A stretch of DNA of 64,000 nucleotides from Arthrobacter globiformis NBRC 12137 (GTDB taxonomy: Bacteria > Actinomycetota > Actinomycetes > Actinomycetales > Micrococcaceae), in contig NZ_BAEG01000037.1 of assembly GCF_000238915.1 (NCBI RefSeq), positions 186,001 to 250,000 of the forward strand, read 5' to 3'. Below are positions 1-9,127 of this stretch, piece after piece; position 1 is the first letter of the stretch, and every line of letters starts with the position of its first letter. The position numbers and the translations under genes are program-made. The notes beneath the pieces are model-generated. The model worked only from the letters and a program-made list of their open reading frames with translations. It had not been told where the DNA came from and searched no databases.

Positions 1-353
1 ACGGCGTACAGCGAGACCGGAATGCCGATGTTGTTGGCGTTGGCGTAGCTGCTGGCCATCGCGCCGACCGCGGTCTCCGCAGCAGGCCGCCGGAAGAACA
101 GGAAGCTCAGCAGCCAATAAAGAAGCCCCACCGCCGCTGCCGAAAGCAGCGCCAGCGGGGCATCGGTTCCGAGTGCCGCCCGGATATCCGAGCCGGCCAC
201 CACGGTATACAGCAGGGCGGGGTTGGTGACGTAGAAGGCTGTGCGGGTCAGCGCACCCTGCACCTCGGGCCCCAGAATGCGGAACCTGGCAGCGAGGTAA
301 CCGACGGCGATGACTGCCGAAACGATGAGAATTCCGGAGACAACGCCGCCCAC
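1..353 (-). CDS. AEC-family transporter, partial (C-terminus outside window)
   Basis: N-terminal part of a membrane carrier of the AEC (auxin efflux carrier) superfamily; the rest lies beyond base 1. The translation begins VGGVVSGILIVSAVIAVGYL and has three or four hydrophobic segments in about 117 residues. It also contains the family-typical N-rich stretch SYANANNIGIPVSLYAV, which in AEC carriers sits in the discontinuous helix lining the substrate path. The GTG start (codon 353-351) is preceded by AGAAGGG about 7 bases upstream. AEC carriers move organic anions such as malate or malonate; the substrate cannot be read here. It lies downstream of the glucarate genes in the same direction, so it could be co-expressed, although a large hairpin separates them. 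Confidence 0.8.
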   Translation of the reverse strand, partial: MGGVVSGILIVSAVIAVGYLAARFRILGPEVQGALTRTAFYVTNPALLYTVVAGSDIRAALGTDAPLALLSAAAVGLLYWLLSFLFFRRPAAETAVGAMASSYANANNIGIPVSLYA

Positions 354-377
354 TCTTGACCCTTCTATTCATGCGTA

Positions 378-435
378 TTCCGCACGGCCGGCCCCCGTCG
401 CGCGAGGTTGCGCCAGGAGTCCCGGCCGTGCGGAA
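378..435 (-). terminator. Long perfect inverted repeat after gudD
   Basis: Arms of 14 bases (378-391 and 422-435) are exact reverse complements, with a 30-base loop. The hairpin lies between the gudD stop and the AEC start. No T-run follows on the minus strand, so it could be an attenuator, an mRNA-stabilising element or a weak terminator. Confidence 0.45.
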
Positions 436-452
436 GATCTGTAACTCCAGTA

Positions 453-1781
453 CTACCGGACCAGGCAGGGCCGCTTCGGATCGAAGGACCAGCCGTCGAT
501 GTAGTACTGCATGCCGATGCTGTCGTCACGGGCATCCAGCCCGTGCTCCAGGTACAGCCGGTGCGCCTTGTCCAAGGCGTCACGGTCCAGCTCAATACCG
601 AGACCGGGCGCAGCAGGAACCTCGATGGCGCCGCCCTTGATCTGCAGCGGGTTCTTGGTGAGGCCCTGCCCGTCCTGCCAGATCCAGTGCGTGTCCAGCG
701 CGGTGATCTCGCCGGGGGCTGCTGCGCCGGTGTGCGTGAACATGGCCAGCGAGATGTCGAAGTGGTTGTTCGAGTGCGAGCCCCAGGTCAGGCCGAACTC
801 GTTGCACAGCTGCGCCACCCGGACCGAGCCGTGCATGGTCCAGAAGTGCGGGTCCGCCAGCGGAATATCGACGGCGTTGCTGCGGATGGCGTGCGCCATT
901 TCGCGCCAGTCCGTGGCGATCATGTTGGTGGCCGTCTTCAGGCCGGTGGCCCGGCGGAACTCGGCCATGACCTCGCGTCCGGAGAAGCGGCCTTCCGCGC
1001 CACAGGGGTCCTCGGCGTAAGCCACAACGCCCTGCATCCGCTTGCCGAGGCGGATGGCCTCCTCGAGCAGCCAGCCGCCGTTCGGGTCCAGCGTGACGCG
1101 GGCGTCCGGGAAGCGCCTGGCCAGCGCAGTGACCACGTCCACCTCGTCGTCGCCGGACAGCACGCCGCCCTTGAGCTTGAAGTCGCTGAAGCCGTAGCGC
1201 TCCTGCGCCGCTTCGGCCAGCGCCACCACGGCCTCGGGGGTCATGGCCTCCTGGCGGCGCAGCTCTTCCCAGCGGTCCGACGGCGCGTCCTCCACGAGGT
1301 ACGGCAGTTCCGTCCGCTTGTGGTCACCGATGAAGAACAGGTATCCGAGCATGGGCACGGACGTGCGCTGCTGCCCGTCGCCCAGCAGCTCGGCCACCGG
1401 GACGCCCAGGAACTGGCCGTGCAGGTCCAGCAGTGCGGATTCGACGGCGGTGACAGCGTGGACGGTGGTGCGCAGGTCGAAGGTCTGCAGGCCGCGGCCG
1501 CCGGCGTCGCGGTCGGCGAACTCAGCGGCGATCTCGCGCAACAGGGAGCGGTAGCGGGCCACCGGCTTGCCGGCGATCAGCGCGCCTGCTTCCTCGATGG
1601 TGGTTCGGATCTTCTCGCCGCCCGGGACCTCGCCGAGGCCGGTCCTGCCCTCGGAGTCGGTCACGATGACCACGTTCCGGGTGAAGAACGGCCCGTGGGC
1701 GCCGCTGAGGTTCATCAGCATGCTGTCGTAGCCCGCAACCGGGACCACTTCCACGTGGGCAATTGTCGGCTGGGCGGTCAT
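453..1781 (-). CDS. gudD: D-glucarate dehydratase
   Basis: Enolase-superfamily enzyme (442 aa, normal length) that dehydrates D-glucarate to 5-keto-4-deoxy-D-glucarate. The catalytic set known from E. coli GudD is present with a constant offset of three residues: K202-x-K204 (FKLKGG), D232, E263, N286, D310, and H336/N338 (GSHSN). The stretch [20 protein letters not shown] is family-typical. It is the last gene of a three-gene minus-strand set; its ATG overlaps the stop of the aldehyde dehydrogenase by 4 bp (1778-1781), implying translational coupling. With kdgD and the dehydrogenase it makes a complete glucarate to 2-oxoglutarate route. Galactarate activity cannot be excluded, but the motif pattern is that of GudD. 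Confidence 0.95.
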   Translation of the reverse strand: MTAQPTIAHVEVVPVAGYDSMLMNLSGAHGPFFTRNVVIVTDSEGRTGLGEVPGGEKIRTTIEEAGALIAGKPVARYRSLLREIAAEFADRDAGGRGLQTFDLRTTVHAVTAVESALLDLHGQFLGVPVAELLGDGQQRTSVPMLGYLFFIGDHKRTELPYLVEDAPSDRWEELRRQEAMTPEAVVALAEAAQERYGFSDFKLKGGVLSGDDEVDVVTALARRFPDARVTLDPNGGWLLEEAIRLGKRMQGVVAYAEDPCGAEGRFSGREVMAEFRRATGLKTATNMIATDWREMAHAIRSNAVDIPLADPHFWTMHGSVRVAQLCNEFGLTWGSHSNNHFDISLAMFTHTGAAAPGEITALDTHWIWQDGQGLTKNPLQIKGGAIEVPAAPGLGIELDRDALDKAHRLYLEHGLDARDDSIGMQYYIDGWSFDPKRPCLVR

Positions 1782-3388
1782 GCGTTGACCTCCTCTTTCT
1801 CTGCGGCGATGACGGTGCCGTCGATCCGGCGGTTGAGGTGCCAGGGGTTGGTGTCCTTCAGCGGTGCGGGCAGGAGTTCCTGGGGCAGGTTCTGGTAGGC
1901 GACGGGCCGGAGGAACCGGTTGATGGCCAGCGTACCCACGGAGGTGGTGCGGGTGTCGGAGGTGGCGGGGAACGGGCCGCCGTGGACCATGGCGTGGCCG
2001 ACTTCGACGCCGGTGGGCCAGCCGTTGACGATGATGCGTCCCACCTTCTGCTCCAGGGCGGGGATCAGTTGTGCCGCCGTCGGGTAGTCCTCTTCGGTGA
2101 GCTGCAGGGAAGCGGTGAGCTGCCCCTCGATCCGGTTCGTGGCCTCGATGAGTTCCTCGGCGGAGGAATAGCGGATCACCAGGGACGCCGCGCCGAAGAT
2201 TTCCGCGTGCAGCACCTCGTTGCTGATGAAGTTGCTGATGTCCGTGCCGTAGATGGCCGGCGCCGGGGCGTTCTCGGTGGGGCCCGGGGTTCCGGTGCCG
2301 ACGATGGTCACGTTCCCGGCGGCGCCGAGCGCCTCGGTCCCGGAGTTCCAGGAGCCGGCGATGCCCGCGGTGAGCATGGTCTGTCCGGCGCAGGCGGAAA
2401 CAGCGCGGCCGACGGCGGCAGCCAGTTTGTCGCCTGCCTCACCGGCGGGGGCGAACAGCAGGCCGGGGGAGGTGCAGAGCTGGCCGGAGCTGCCGGTGAC
2501 GGCGGTGATGTACTGCTGTGCCAGGGCGTCAATCTGTTCGGCGGAGCCGTTCAGGGCGCCGGGGAAGACGAACACCGGGTTCAGGGAGGACATCTCGGCG
2601 TACACGGGGATGGGTTCCGGGCGTGCGGCGGCGGTGCGCATCAGGGCGATGCCGGCGCTCTGGGAGCCGGTGAAGCCGACGGCCTTGATGGCAGGGTCGG
2701 CGACGAGGGCCTGGCCGATGCTGCTGCCGGGGCCGTAGATCAGGGAGAAGACGCCCGGGTGCAGGCCGAAGCCAGCAACTGCCTTGGCGATGGCCTGGCC
2801 CACCAGCTCGCTGGTGCCAGGGTGGGCGTTGTGGGCCTTGAAAACGACGGGGCAGCCGGCGGCGAGGGCCGAGGCGGTGTCGCCGCCCGCCGTCGAGAAG
2901 GCCAGCGGGAAGTTGCTGGCACCAAAGACGGCGACAGGACCCAGCGGGATCTGGCGCTGGCGGATGTCGGCGCGCGGCAGGGGCGTCCGCTCCGGCAGTG
3001 CCGGATCGATGCGCACGCCACGGAAGTCGCCCTGGCGGACGACGTTGGCGAAGAGCCGCAGCTGCCCGGTGGTGCGGGCCCGTTCGCCCTGCAGGCGGGC
3101 GGCCGGCAGGCCGGTCTCCTGGCCGGCGCGGACGATCAGTTCGTCGCCGATGGCTTCGATGTTGTCCGCGATGGCGTCCAGGAATGCTGCGTGGGTTTCG
3201 GGGTCCAGCGTGCCGAAGGATGCGAAGGCCTCCTTCGCAGCGGCGGTGGCGGCCTTGAGCTGCTCCTCGGTGAGCAGCGTGTAGGCCGGTTCGAGCTGTT
3301 CGTTGGTGGCCGGGTTGAAGGCGAAGGTGGTCTTGCCTTCGCCGGCGACGGTTTGTCCGGCGATCAGGGAGTGTCCGGTGAGGGTCAC
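1778..3388 (-). CDS. 2-oxoglutarate semialdehyde (2,5-dioxopentanoate) dehydrogenase
   Basis: NAD(P)-dependent aldehyde dehydrogenase, 536 aa. Visible features are GASNFP (N159), the cofactor-site K184 (VVFKAHN), VGFTGS, the catalytic general base E265 (YAEMSSLNP) and the nucleophile C305 (GQLCTSPG). The divergent Cys and Glu contexts (LCTSPG, AEMSS) are those of the 'type III' ketoglutarate-semialdehyde dehydrogenases found in hexarate operons. Its placement between gudD and kdgD supports the last step of the pathway: 2,5-dioxopentanoate to 2-oxoglutarate. A paralogue with the same layout is at 39713-41245, in the second acid-sugar operon. Confidence 0.92.
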   Translation of the reverse strand: MTLTGHSLIAGQTVAGEGKTTFAFNPATNEQLEPAYTLLTEEQLKAATAAAKEAFASFGTLDPETHAAFLDAIADNIEAIGDELIVRAGQETGLPAARLQGERARTTGQLRLFANVVRQGDFRGVRIDPALPERTPLPRADIRQRQIPLGPVAVFGASNFPLAFSTAGGDTASALAAGCPVVFKAHNAHPGTSELVGQAIAKAVAGFGLHPGVFSLIYGPGSSIGQALVADPAIKAVGFTGSQSAGIALMRTAAARPEPIPVYAEMSSLNPVFVFPGALNGSAEQIDALAQQYITAVTGSSGQLCTSPGLLFAPAGEAGDKLAAAVGRAVSACAGQTMLTAGIAGSWNSGTEALGAAGNVTIVGTGTPGPTENAPAPAIYGTDISNFISNEVLHAEIFGAASLVIRYSSAEELIEATNRIEGQLTASLQLTEEDYPTAAQLIPALEQKVGRIIVNGWPTGVEVGHAMVHGGPFPATSDTRTTSVGTLAINRFLRPVAYQNLPQELLPAPLKDTNPWHLNRRIDGTVIAAEKEEVNA

Positions 3389-3433
3389 GGTGGTTCCTCC
3401 TGGGTATAGGTGGTTTGGCTAAGCGGCCGGCAA

Positions 3434-4348
3434 CTAGGAGACCTTGGCGATGAGCGCCTTGAGGTCGGCCAGGTCCTGCGGTGCCAGGTTCTGCAGCGGG
3501 GGGCGGACGCCGCCGGCGGAGCGGCCGATCGCGTCGAGGCCACCCTTGACGATGGAGACAGCGTAGCCCTTCACGCGGTCACGGATGTCCAGGTACGGAA
3601 TGACGAAGTCGTTGAGCTTCTGGTTCACGGCCACGCGGTCGTTGTTGCGGACGTCCTGGTAGAAGTCGAGCGCGAACTGCGGAACGAAGTTGTACATGGC
3701 GCTGGAGTAGGTGCTCATGCCCAGCTGCAGGAGCGGCAGGGCGAAGGTCTCTGCCGTGGGGAGGCCGCCGAGGTAGAAGAGTCGGTCGCCGAGTTTGGCG
3801 TAGACGCGGGCATCGTGCTCGAGGTCGCCCACGCCGTCCTTGAAGCCGATCAGGTTCTCGTGCCGGTCGGCCAGGGTGGCCACCGTGGTGTCCTTGTAGA
3901 TGGCGTTGGCGCGGTTGTAGATGATGACACCCAGCGACGTGGCGCTGCAGATGGCGCTGACGTGCTCGATCAGGCCGCCCTGGTCGGCTTCGGTCAGGTA
4001 CGGCGGAAGGAGCAGGATGCCCTCGGCACCGGCGGCCTCGGCGGCCTTGGCGTTTTCGACGGCCTGGGCGGTGGAGCCGCCGGCGGAGGCCAGGACGGGA
4101 ACGGTGCTGCCGACTTCCTCGACGGCGGCGCGGACCACGCGGGCCGACTCGGCCGGGGTGAGGGAGAAGCCCTCACCCGTGCCGCCGGCGGCGAAGAGCC
4201 CGGCAACGGGGTAGCTGGCCTGCCACGCCAGGTGCTTGCGGTAGTTCTCCTCGTCGAACTGCAGCTCTGCATCGAAGGAGGTCACGGGGAAGGAGAGCAG
4301 GCCTTCCTTGAGGATGCTTGCGAGTTCCTGGGGTGAGTACTTTGCCAC
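3434..4348 (-). CDS. kdgD: 5-dehydro-4-deoxyglucarate dehydratase
   Basis: DHDPS/NAL-family (beta/alpha)8 enzyme, 304 aa, which decarboxylates and dehydrates 5-keto-4-deoxy-D-glucarate to 2,5-dioxopentanoate. Visible features are the carboxylate-binding GGTGEG loop (residues 55-60), the conserved Tyr of YNR (Y144) and the Schiff-base lysine K170 in IGFKDGVGD. The KdgD-type N-terminus ([15 protein letters not shown]) is also clear. It is the first gene of the minus-strand glucarate operon. A putative LysR-type site lies about 100 bases upstream of its start, suggesting activation by the adjacent LysR protein. Confidence 0.94.
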   Translation of the reverse strand: MAKYSPQELASILKEGLLSFPVTSFDAELQFDEENYRKHLAWQASYPVAGLFAAGGTGEGFSLTPAESARVVRAAVEEVGSTVPVLASAGGSTAQAVENAKAAEAAGAEGILLLPPYLTEADQGGLIEHVSAICSATSLGVIIYNRANAIYKDTTVATLADRHENLIGFKDGVGDLEHDARVYAKLGDRLFYLGGLPTAETFALPLLQLGMSTYSSAMYNFVPQFALDFYQDVRNNDRVAVNQKLNDFVIPYLDIRDRVKGYAVSIVKGGLDAIGRSAGGVRPPLQNLAPQDLADLKALIAKVS

Positions 4349-4449
4349 GGAATGTCCTTGGAGTTGGCGCCGCGGGCGGCGGGGGCTGGGGTGGTGTGGT
4401 TCCTTTTCAGACTAGGGAGGCCCGTCCATGCCTGTCCAAGTGCATTTTT

Positions 4450-4463
4450 GTATCCATTGATAC
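4450..4463. promoter_or_regulatory. Putative LysR-type binding site upstream of kdgD
   Basis: GTATC-N4-GATAC, a perfect 5-bp inverted repeat, lies just upstream of a weak -35-like TTGGAC (minus strand, 4439-4434). A related 14-mer (same GTAT...TTGAT.C pattern) occurs directly upstream of the lysR start at 5395-5408. Spacing from the -35 element suits a LysR activator site. Assignment to this regulator is inference. Confidence 0.4.
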
Positions 4464-4497
4464 CCTCGGTGCATTGAGTCCGCACAGCCAAAGGCAT

Positions 4498-5382
4498 TCA
4501 GTTTGCCGCGAACTCCAGGTCGCGCAACAGGCGTGCCAGCGCAGGGTTTTTGGCATCCCGGTTCCAGATGGCGTGCAGTTCCACCGGTTCTTCTTCCCTG
4601 CTGGCCAGCGGCAGGAATGAAACGCCGCGGATCCCCAGCGCGGTGGCCGAATGCGGTACGAAGGCCACACCGCGCTTGGCAGCCACGAGCGAGACCATGG
4701 TGAGGATCTGGCTCACGGTGTGCACCACGTTCTCGTGCCGGACCGCGTGCAGGCGGACCACGAGGTCGTAGAAGTACCTGGCCTGCGTGGGGGAGTGCAT
4801 GATGAGCGGCTCGTCCTTGAGGTCCTCGTTCTCGATGTCCCGTTTGAGGCCGGTGAGGGGATGCGATGCGGGAACGGCCAGCACCATTGACTCGCGGTAG
4901 AGCAGGTGGGAGTCGAATACCTCCGTATCAAAAGGCGGCCGGGCCAGGCCGAGGTCCAGTTCGCCGGTGAGCAGGCCTTGGATCTGCTCGCCGGTGACCA
5001 ACTCCTGGAGGTCGATGTCCACATCGGGCACGATCGCGCCAATCTCCTCCAGCAGGGGTCCGAGGATGCTGAAGCCGCTCGCGGCGGTGAAGCCGATGCG
5101 GAGATGGCCCTGCCGGCCGGAGGCGATGCGCCGTGCGGTCACAGGGGCCCTGTTGGCCAGCGCCATAAGCCGGCGGGCCTCGTCAAGGAAAGCGCGTCCT
5201 GCTGCGGTCAGCTCGACCCGGCGGTTGTCCCGCTCGAGGAGTTCAGCCCCCACAGACTTCTCCAGTTTCTGGATCTGGCGGCTGAGTGGAGGCTGGGTCA
5301 TGTTGAGCCGTTCGGCGGCCCGGCCAAAGTGGAGTTCCTCGGCCACGGCGATGAACCCGGTCAGCTGGTCCAAAGTAAACAT
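4498..5382 (-). CDS. LysR-family transcriptional regulator of the glucarate/TTT genes
   Basis: 294 aa. The N-terminal winged helix-turn-helix is classic (LTGFIAVAEELHFGRAAERL followed by NMTQPPLSRQIQKLE), and the rest is a periplasmic-binding-protein-like effector domain. It sits between kdgD (same strand) and the divergently transcribed tctC, the usual position for a local LysR regulator sensing the pathway acid. Start codon ATG at 5382. A site resembling the kdgD-upstream motif is 13 bp before this start, compatible with autoregulation and control of the divergent transporter. The effector (glucarate or a keto-deoxy intermediate) is inferred only from context. Confidence 0.9.
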   Translation of the reverse strand: MFTLDQLTGFIAVAEELHFGRAAERLNMTQPPLSRQIQKLEKSVGAELLERDNRRVELTAAGRAFLDEARRLMALANRAPVTARRIASGRQGHLRIGFTAASGFSILGPLLEEIGAIVPDVDIDLQELVTGEQIQGLLTGELDLGLARPPFDTEVFDSHLLYRESMVLAVPASHPLTGLKRDIENEDLKDEPLIMHSPTQARYFYDLVVRLHAVRHENVVHTVSQILTMVSLVAAKRGVAFVPHSATALGIRGVSFLPLASREEEPVELHAIWNRDAKNPALARLLRDLEFAAN

Positions 5383-5394
5383 GATGCTCTCCCG

Positions 5395-5408
5395 GTATTA
5401 CTTGATGC
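5395..5408. promoter_or_regulatory. Putative second LysR-type site in the lysR-tctC intergenic region
   Basis: GTATTACTTGATGC shares nine of 14 positions with the palindrome at 4450-4463, including GTAT and TTGAT at the same spacing. A separate 6-bp inverted repeat (TGATGC...GCATCA, 5403-5432) overlaps it. Confidence 0.3.
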
Positions 5409-5528
5409 ATATTTGGGCTTAGACAGGCATCATAGCGCGTCCCTACACTCGATCTAGCGAGCCGGGCAGTGACCCGGTTCACACCATCTACGGGCTGAGG
5501 CAGCCCGCAGTGCTAACGAGGAGTTTCA

Positions 5529-6530
5529 ATGATGCACTTCCCCAACCGCCGCGCCATTCTTGGTGCGGCATCGGCCATCACCCTGTTGGCCCTGACCGCG
5601 TGCGGCAACGTTTCCGGCGGCGGCAGCGATTCATCCAAGTACCCCAATGGCCCGGTCAACCTCACCGTCGGCCAGGCACCGGGCGGCAGCACCGACCTCA
5701 TCGCCCGTGCCATCTCCGAAGGCGCAGCCAAGACCCTCGGCGCCCCGATGCCCGTAGTCAACAAGCCGGGAGCAAACGGCGCACTGGCCAGCAAGGAGGT
5801 GGCAGGAAAGCCGGCGGACGGTCAGAACCTGCTGCTCATCAACGCTTCCCTGATCACCATCACGCCGCTGGCCGTGACGCAGGACGAGGCCGTCAACATT
5901 GATGACTTTGACATCATCACCGGCCTGTCCCAGGACGACTACGTGCTGGTTGCCAGCGAAAAGTCCGGCTTCAAGTCCATCAAGGACGTGACCTCGGCCG
6001 GCCGCAACGTCACCTACGGCACCACCGGCGTCGGAACCGGCAGCCAGCTTGCCCAGACCGTTCTCTTCAAGCAGGCCAACGTGAAGGGCACCGACGTTCC
6101 CTTCGACAGCGGCAAGCCCGCACTGACCGCCGTCCTGGGCAACCAGGTGGAACTGGCCACCATCCAGCTTGGCGAGGCCATGCCGCAGATCGAGGCCGGC
6201 AAGGTGTCCCCGCTGCTCGTCTTCTCGGAGGAGCGCAACTCCTTCCTGCCGGACACGCCCACCGCCAAGGAATCCGGCTACGACGTTCCGGTGGCCCAGT
6301 ACCGCGCCGTCGCCGCTCCCAAGGGAACCCCGCAGGAAGTCAAGGACAAACTCCTGGCCGCTATCCAGGACACCCTGAAGTCGGACGCGTACAAGGAGTT
6401 CAACAAGAAGAACATGCTGACCCCGAAGGAAATCTCCGGTGCGGAAGTAGTCACCCAGTGGAAGGACTACGCAGCCAAGTACAAGGCCCTGGTGGAGAAG
6501 TACAGCATCAGCCTTGCCGGGAACAAGTGA
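5529..6530 (+). CDS. tctC: TTT transporter solute-binding lipoprotein (TctC/Bug family)
   Basis: 333 aa. The signal sequence ends in a lipobox (LLALTAC, Cys about residue 25), so this is a membrane-anchored binding lipoprotein. The Bug/TctC fold is clear from TVGQAPGGSTDLIARAISEG, NKPGANGALAS and the C-terminal AAPKGTPQEVKDKL. These proteins capture carboxylic acids for the TctA/TctB membrane subunits. It is divergent from lysR and first in a tctCBA-usp operon, so glucarate or galactarate is the most likely substrate (inference from the linked pathway). The start is supported by GAGGAG about 8 bases upstream. Confidence 0.93.
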   Translation: MMHFPNRRAILGAASAITLLALTACGNVSGGGSDSSKYPNGPVNLTVGQAPGGSTDLIARAISEGAAKTLGAPMPVVNKPGANGALASKEVAGKPADGQNLLLINASLITITPLAVTQDEAVNIDDFDIITGLSQDDYVLVASEKSGFKSIKDVTSAGRNVTYGTTGVGTGSQLAQTVLFKQANVKGTDVPFDSGKPALTAVLGNQVELATIQLGEAMPQIEAGKVSPLLVFSEERNSFLPDTPTAKESGYDVPVAQYRAVAAPKGTPQEVKDKLLAAIQDTLKSDAYKEFNKKNMLTPKEISGAEVVTQWKDYAAKYKALVEKYSISLAGNK

Positions 6531-7123
6531 TTCCAGTGCAGGCAGCATCACCGGTATCCGGCGGCGGGAACAGCTCCAACGCTGTTTCCTCCGCCGGGAA
6601 CGGCACCACTGATCTTCCCGACGCCGAGCCCGACGATCTGACTCCCGAGCAGCTGGCGGCCCAGTGGGAGGAAGAAAAGCCGCCTGCCGCGGGCGCGCTG
6701 GCCAACGTGGGGTCCTCCCTGGTGGTCATCGGCGTCGGCGTGGGGGCCGTGGTCCTGTCGGTTGCGATGGGCCTGGGCACACCGTCCGCCCCGCAGCCTG
6801 GCCTGTGGCCTTTCATGATCAGCTGCGTGATGGTGGTCCTCGGGCTGTTCCAGCTGATCATGGGCCGGCGCAACCGGGACGCGGAGAAGTTCACCCGCAT
6901 GTCCGTGGCCCCGCTGACCGGGCTGGTCACCCTGGCCGCCATGGTGGCCCTCATGCCGATTGCCGGCTTCGAACTCCCGGCCCTGGTGCTGTGCATCATC
7001 TGGATGCGCTACCTCGGCGGCGAAACCTGGCGCTCCACGCTCGTGGTCAGCGCCGTCGTCGTGGCAGCTTTCTACGGCATCTTCGTGACGGCGCTCAACA
7101 CTTCCATCCCCCACCTCTTCTAG
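6527..7123 (+). CDS. tctB: TTT transporter small membrane subunit (TctB family)
   Basis: 198 aa from a GTG start that overlaps the tctC stop (GTGA); a second in-frame GTG at 6536 is possible. After a 50-60-residue Ser/Gly/Glu-rich cytoplasmic N-terminus (about residues 1-60), four hydrophobic segments follow, with the TctB-typical PQPGLWPFMISCVMVVLGLF. TctB is the small four-helix subunit that pairs with TctA. Reading further upstream would only add sequence overlapping tctC, so the coupled GTG is preferred. The long acidic N-terminal tail (DAEPDDLTPEQLAAQWEEEK) is longer than in many TctB proteins. Confidence 0.87.
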   Translation: MIPVQAASPVSGGGNSSNAVSSAGNGTTDLPDAEPDDLTPEQLAAQWEEEKPPAAGALANVGSSLVVIGVGVGAVVLSVAMGLGTPSAPQPGLWPFMISCVMVVLGLFQLIMGRRNRDAEKFTRMSVAPLTGLVTLAAMVALMPIAGFELPALVLCIIWMRYLGGETWRSTLVVSAVVVAAFYGIFVTALNTSIPHLF

Positions 7124-7132
7124 GAGACCACC

Positions 7133-8665
7133 GTGGATTTCCTGAATCCCGTGATCAACGGATTTGCAGTCGTCCTGGAGCCAATGAACCTCCTGTACTG
7201 CCTGATCGGCGTCGTTATCGGCATGCTGATCGGTGTATTGCCCGGTCTGGGGCCCGCGGCAACCATCGCCATCCTGCTCCCGCTCACCTACAACGTTGAG
7301 CCCGTCACCGCCATCATCATGCTGGCCGGCATCTTCTACGGCGCCCAGTACGGCGGCACTATCACTTCGGTGCTGCTGCGGCTGCCCGGCGAGGCCTCCT
7401 CCGTGGTGACCGTGTTCGACGGCTACCAGATGGCCAAGCAGGGGCGGGCCGGCACGGCCCTCGGACTGGCATCCATCGGCTCGTTCGTCGGCGGAACCGC
7501 GGCCATCATCGGCCTGACCTTCCTGGCCCCGATCGTGGCAAGCTTCGCCCTGGACTTCGGGCCTGCCGAGTACACCGCGCTGGCGCTGCTGGGCATCCTG
7601 CTGGTGGCCACCATCAGCAGCGGCTCAAAGACCAAGGCCCTCATCGCGGCAGCCCTCGGCCTGCTGCTGGCAACGGTTGGCCGGGACATCTTCACCGGTG
7701 AAAACCGGTTCACCTTCGGCAGCCTGGAGCTTGCCGACGGCATCGACTTCGTGCCGATCGCCATGGGCATCTTCGGCCTCGGCGAGATCCTCTACAACCT
7801 CGAGGAGCGCCACCGCGCCGCCAAGGCGCCCTCCGCCGTCGCAAATGTCTGGCCCTCGCGGGGTGATCTGAAGCAGGCATCCGGCGCCATCGGCCGCGGC
7901 TCCGTCCTCGGATTCTTCCTGGGCATCCTGCCCGGCGGCGGTGCCACCATCGCCTCGATGGCCTCCTATGCCATGGAGAAGAAGCGGGCCAAGCAGCCGG
8001 AGCGCTTCGGCAAGGGTGCGCCGGAAGGCGTGGCCGGGCCGGAAACGGCCAACAACGCCGCGGCGACGTCCTCGTTCATTCCGCTGCTGACCCTCGGCAT
8101 CCCGGCCAACGCCACCATGGCGCTGATGTTCGGCGCACTGCTGATCCAGGGCGTCACCCCCGGCCCGCAACTCGTGGAGCAGGACCCGGGACTGTTCTGG
8201 GGCGTGGTGAACTCCATGTACATCGGCAACATCCTGCTGCTGATCATGAGCCTGCCGCTGGTGGGGATCTTCGTGAAGATCCTCCGCGTGCGGGCCGCCA
8301 TCCTGGCGCCGATCACGGCGCTGATCACCCTGCTCGGCGCCTACACGATCAACAACAGCATGTTCGACGTGACGCTCGTGGTGGTCTTCGGGATCGTGGG
8401 CTACCTGATGAAGAAATTCGGCTTCGAGCCAGGTCCGCTGGTACTGGCATTCGTGCTGGGCTCCCTGCTGGAGAGCTCCCTCCGCCGCGCCCTGCTGGTC
8501 TTTGGCGGCGACCCGCTGGGCTTCTTCAGCCGGCCTATCTCCGCCACGCTCCTCATCGTGTTCGTTCTTGTGGCCGCGCTCCCGGGCATCCGCTCCGGGC
8601 TGGCCAAGCGCAAGGCCACCATCCCCGCGGACACCGCCGCCACAGAAATCAAGGAGAAGGTATGA
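7133..8665 (+). CDS. tctA: TTT transporter large membrane subunit (TctA family)
   Basis: 510 aa polytopic membrane protein. TctA signatures include GVLPGLGPAATIAILLPLTY near the N-terminus, FYGAQYGGTITSVLLRLPGE, and the second repeat GILPGGGATIASMASYAMEK, reflecting the internal duplication of the family. The GTG start at 7133 has AGGAGA 7 bases upstream. It is the translocation channel for the acid bound by TctC and uses an ion gradient. Its stop overlaps the UspA start by 4 bp (8662-8665). Confidence 0.93.
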   Translation: MDFLNPVINGFAVVLEPMNLLYCLIGVVIGMLIGVLPGLGPAATIAILLPLTYNVEPVTAIIMLAGIFYGAQYGGTITSVLLRLPGEASSVVTVFDGYQMAKQGRAGTALGLASIGSFVGGTAAIIGLTFLAPIVASFALDFGPAEYTALALLGILLVATISSGSKTKALIAAALGLLLATVGRDIFTGENRFTFGSLELADGIDFVPIAMGIFGLGEILYNLEERHRAAKAPSAVANVWPSRGDLKQASGAIGRGSVLGFFLGILPGGGATIASMASYAMEKKRAKQPERFGKGAPEGVAGPETANNAAATSSFIPLLTLGIPANATMALMFGALLIQGVTPGPQLVEQDPGLFWGVVNSMYIGNILLLIMSLPLVGIFVKILRVRAAILAPITALITLLGAYTINNSMFDVTLVVVFGIVGYLMKKFGFEPGPLVLAFVLGSLLESSLRRALLVFGGDPLGFFSRPISATLLIVFVLVAALPGIRSGLAKRKATIPADTAATEIKEKV

Positions 8666-9066
8666 GCATCATCGTCGGATTCGTCCCCACCCCGGCGGGG
8701 GAGGCCGCCCTCGCGGCGGGCATCGCGGAGGCCCGCCTCCGCAACCAGGATCTGGTGATCGTCAACTCCGCCCGTGAAGGCGCCCTGGTGGACAAGTCCG
8801 TGGCACCGGACGACGTCCTGGCCAACGCTTCCCGGCAGGCAGCGGACGCCGGCGTGACGGCCAGGGTGATTCAACCGCCGTACCAGCATGACCTGGCCGA
8901 TGAGTTCCTCGACGTCGCGCGGGAGGAAAACGCCTCCCTGATCGTCATCGGGCTGCGGCACCGCACGCAGGTGGGCAAGTTCATCCTCGGCAGCCACGCC
9001 CAGCGCATCCTCATGCAGGCGGACCGTCCCGTTCTGGCCGTGAAGGCCGACGGCGGCCAGTTTTAG
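8662..9066 (+). CDS. Universal stress protein (UspA-like), coupled to tctA
   Basis: 134 aa single-domain UspA-fold protein: an N-terminal strand IIVGFVPTPAGEAALAAGIA and a C-terminal stretch IVIGLRHRTQVGKFILGSHA followed by VLAVK. The canonical ATP signature G-x2-G-x9-G-S is present except that the second Gly is His (GLRH...LGS), so nucleotide binding may be altered. It is translationally coupled to tctA (ATGA overlap), which suggests a role tied to the transporter. In Halomonas the UspA-like TeaD modulates the TeaABC TRAP transporter; a similar role here is inference. A strong hairpin follows. Confidence 0.88.
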   Translation: MSIIVGFVPTPAGEAALAAGIAEARLRNQDLVIVNSAREGALVDKSVAPDDVLANASRQAADAGVTARVIQPPYQHDLADEFLDVAREENASLIVIGLRHRTQVGKFILGSHAQRILMQADRPVLAVKADGGQF

Positions 9067-9088
9067 TTCCCGTAGCACCGCTTGGTAA

Positions 9089-9127
9089 GAGGCGGGCCGG
9101 CACCCGAACGGGATTCCGGCCCGCCTC
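9089..9127 (+). terminator. Perfect 12-bp hairpin after the tctCBA-usp operon
   Basis: Arms 9089-9100 and 9116-9127 are exact reverse complements (GAGGCGGGCCGG), with a 15-base loop. No immediate T-run follows; a T-rich patch (CTTTTTC) comes about 15 bases later. Its position right after the last gene supports transcript end formation. Confidence 0.6.

Noticed and set aside
408..3409. Long open frames on the plus strand opposite gudD and the aldehyde dehydrogenase (about 500 codons each)
   Set aside because: They mirror strong, motif-complete genes on the other strand; composition (Gly/Arg/Val/Glu-rich, no domains) is typical of antisense frames in GC-rich DNA.
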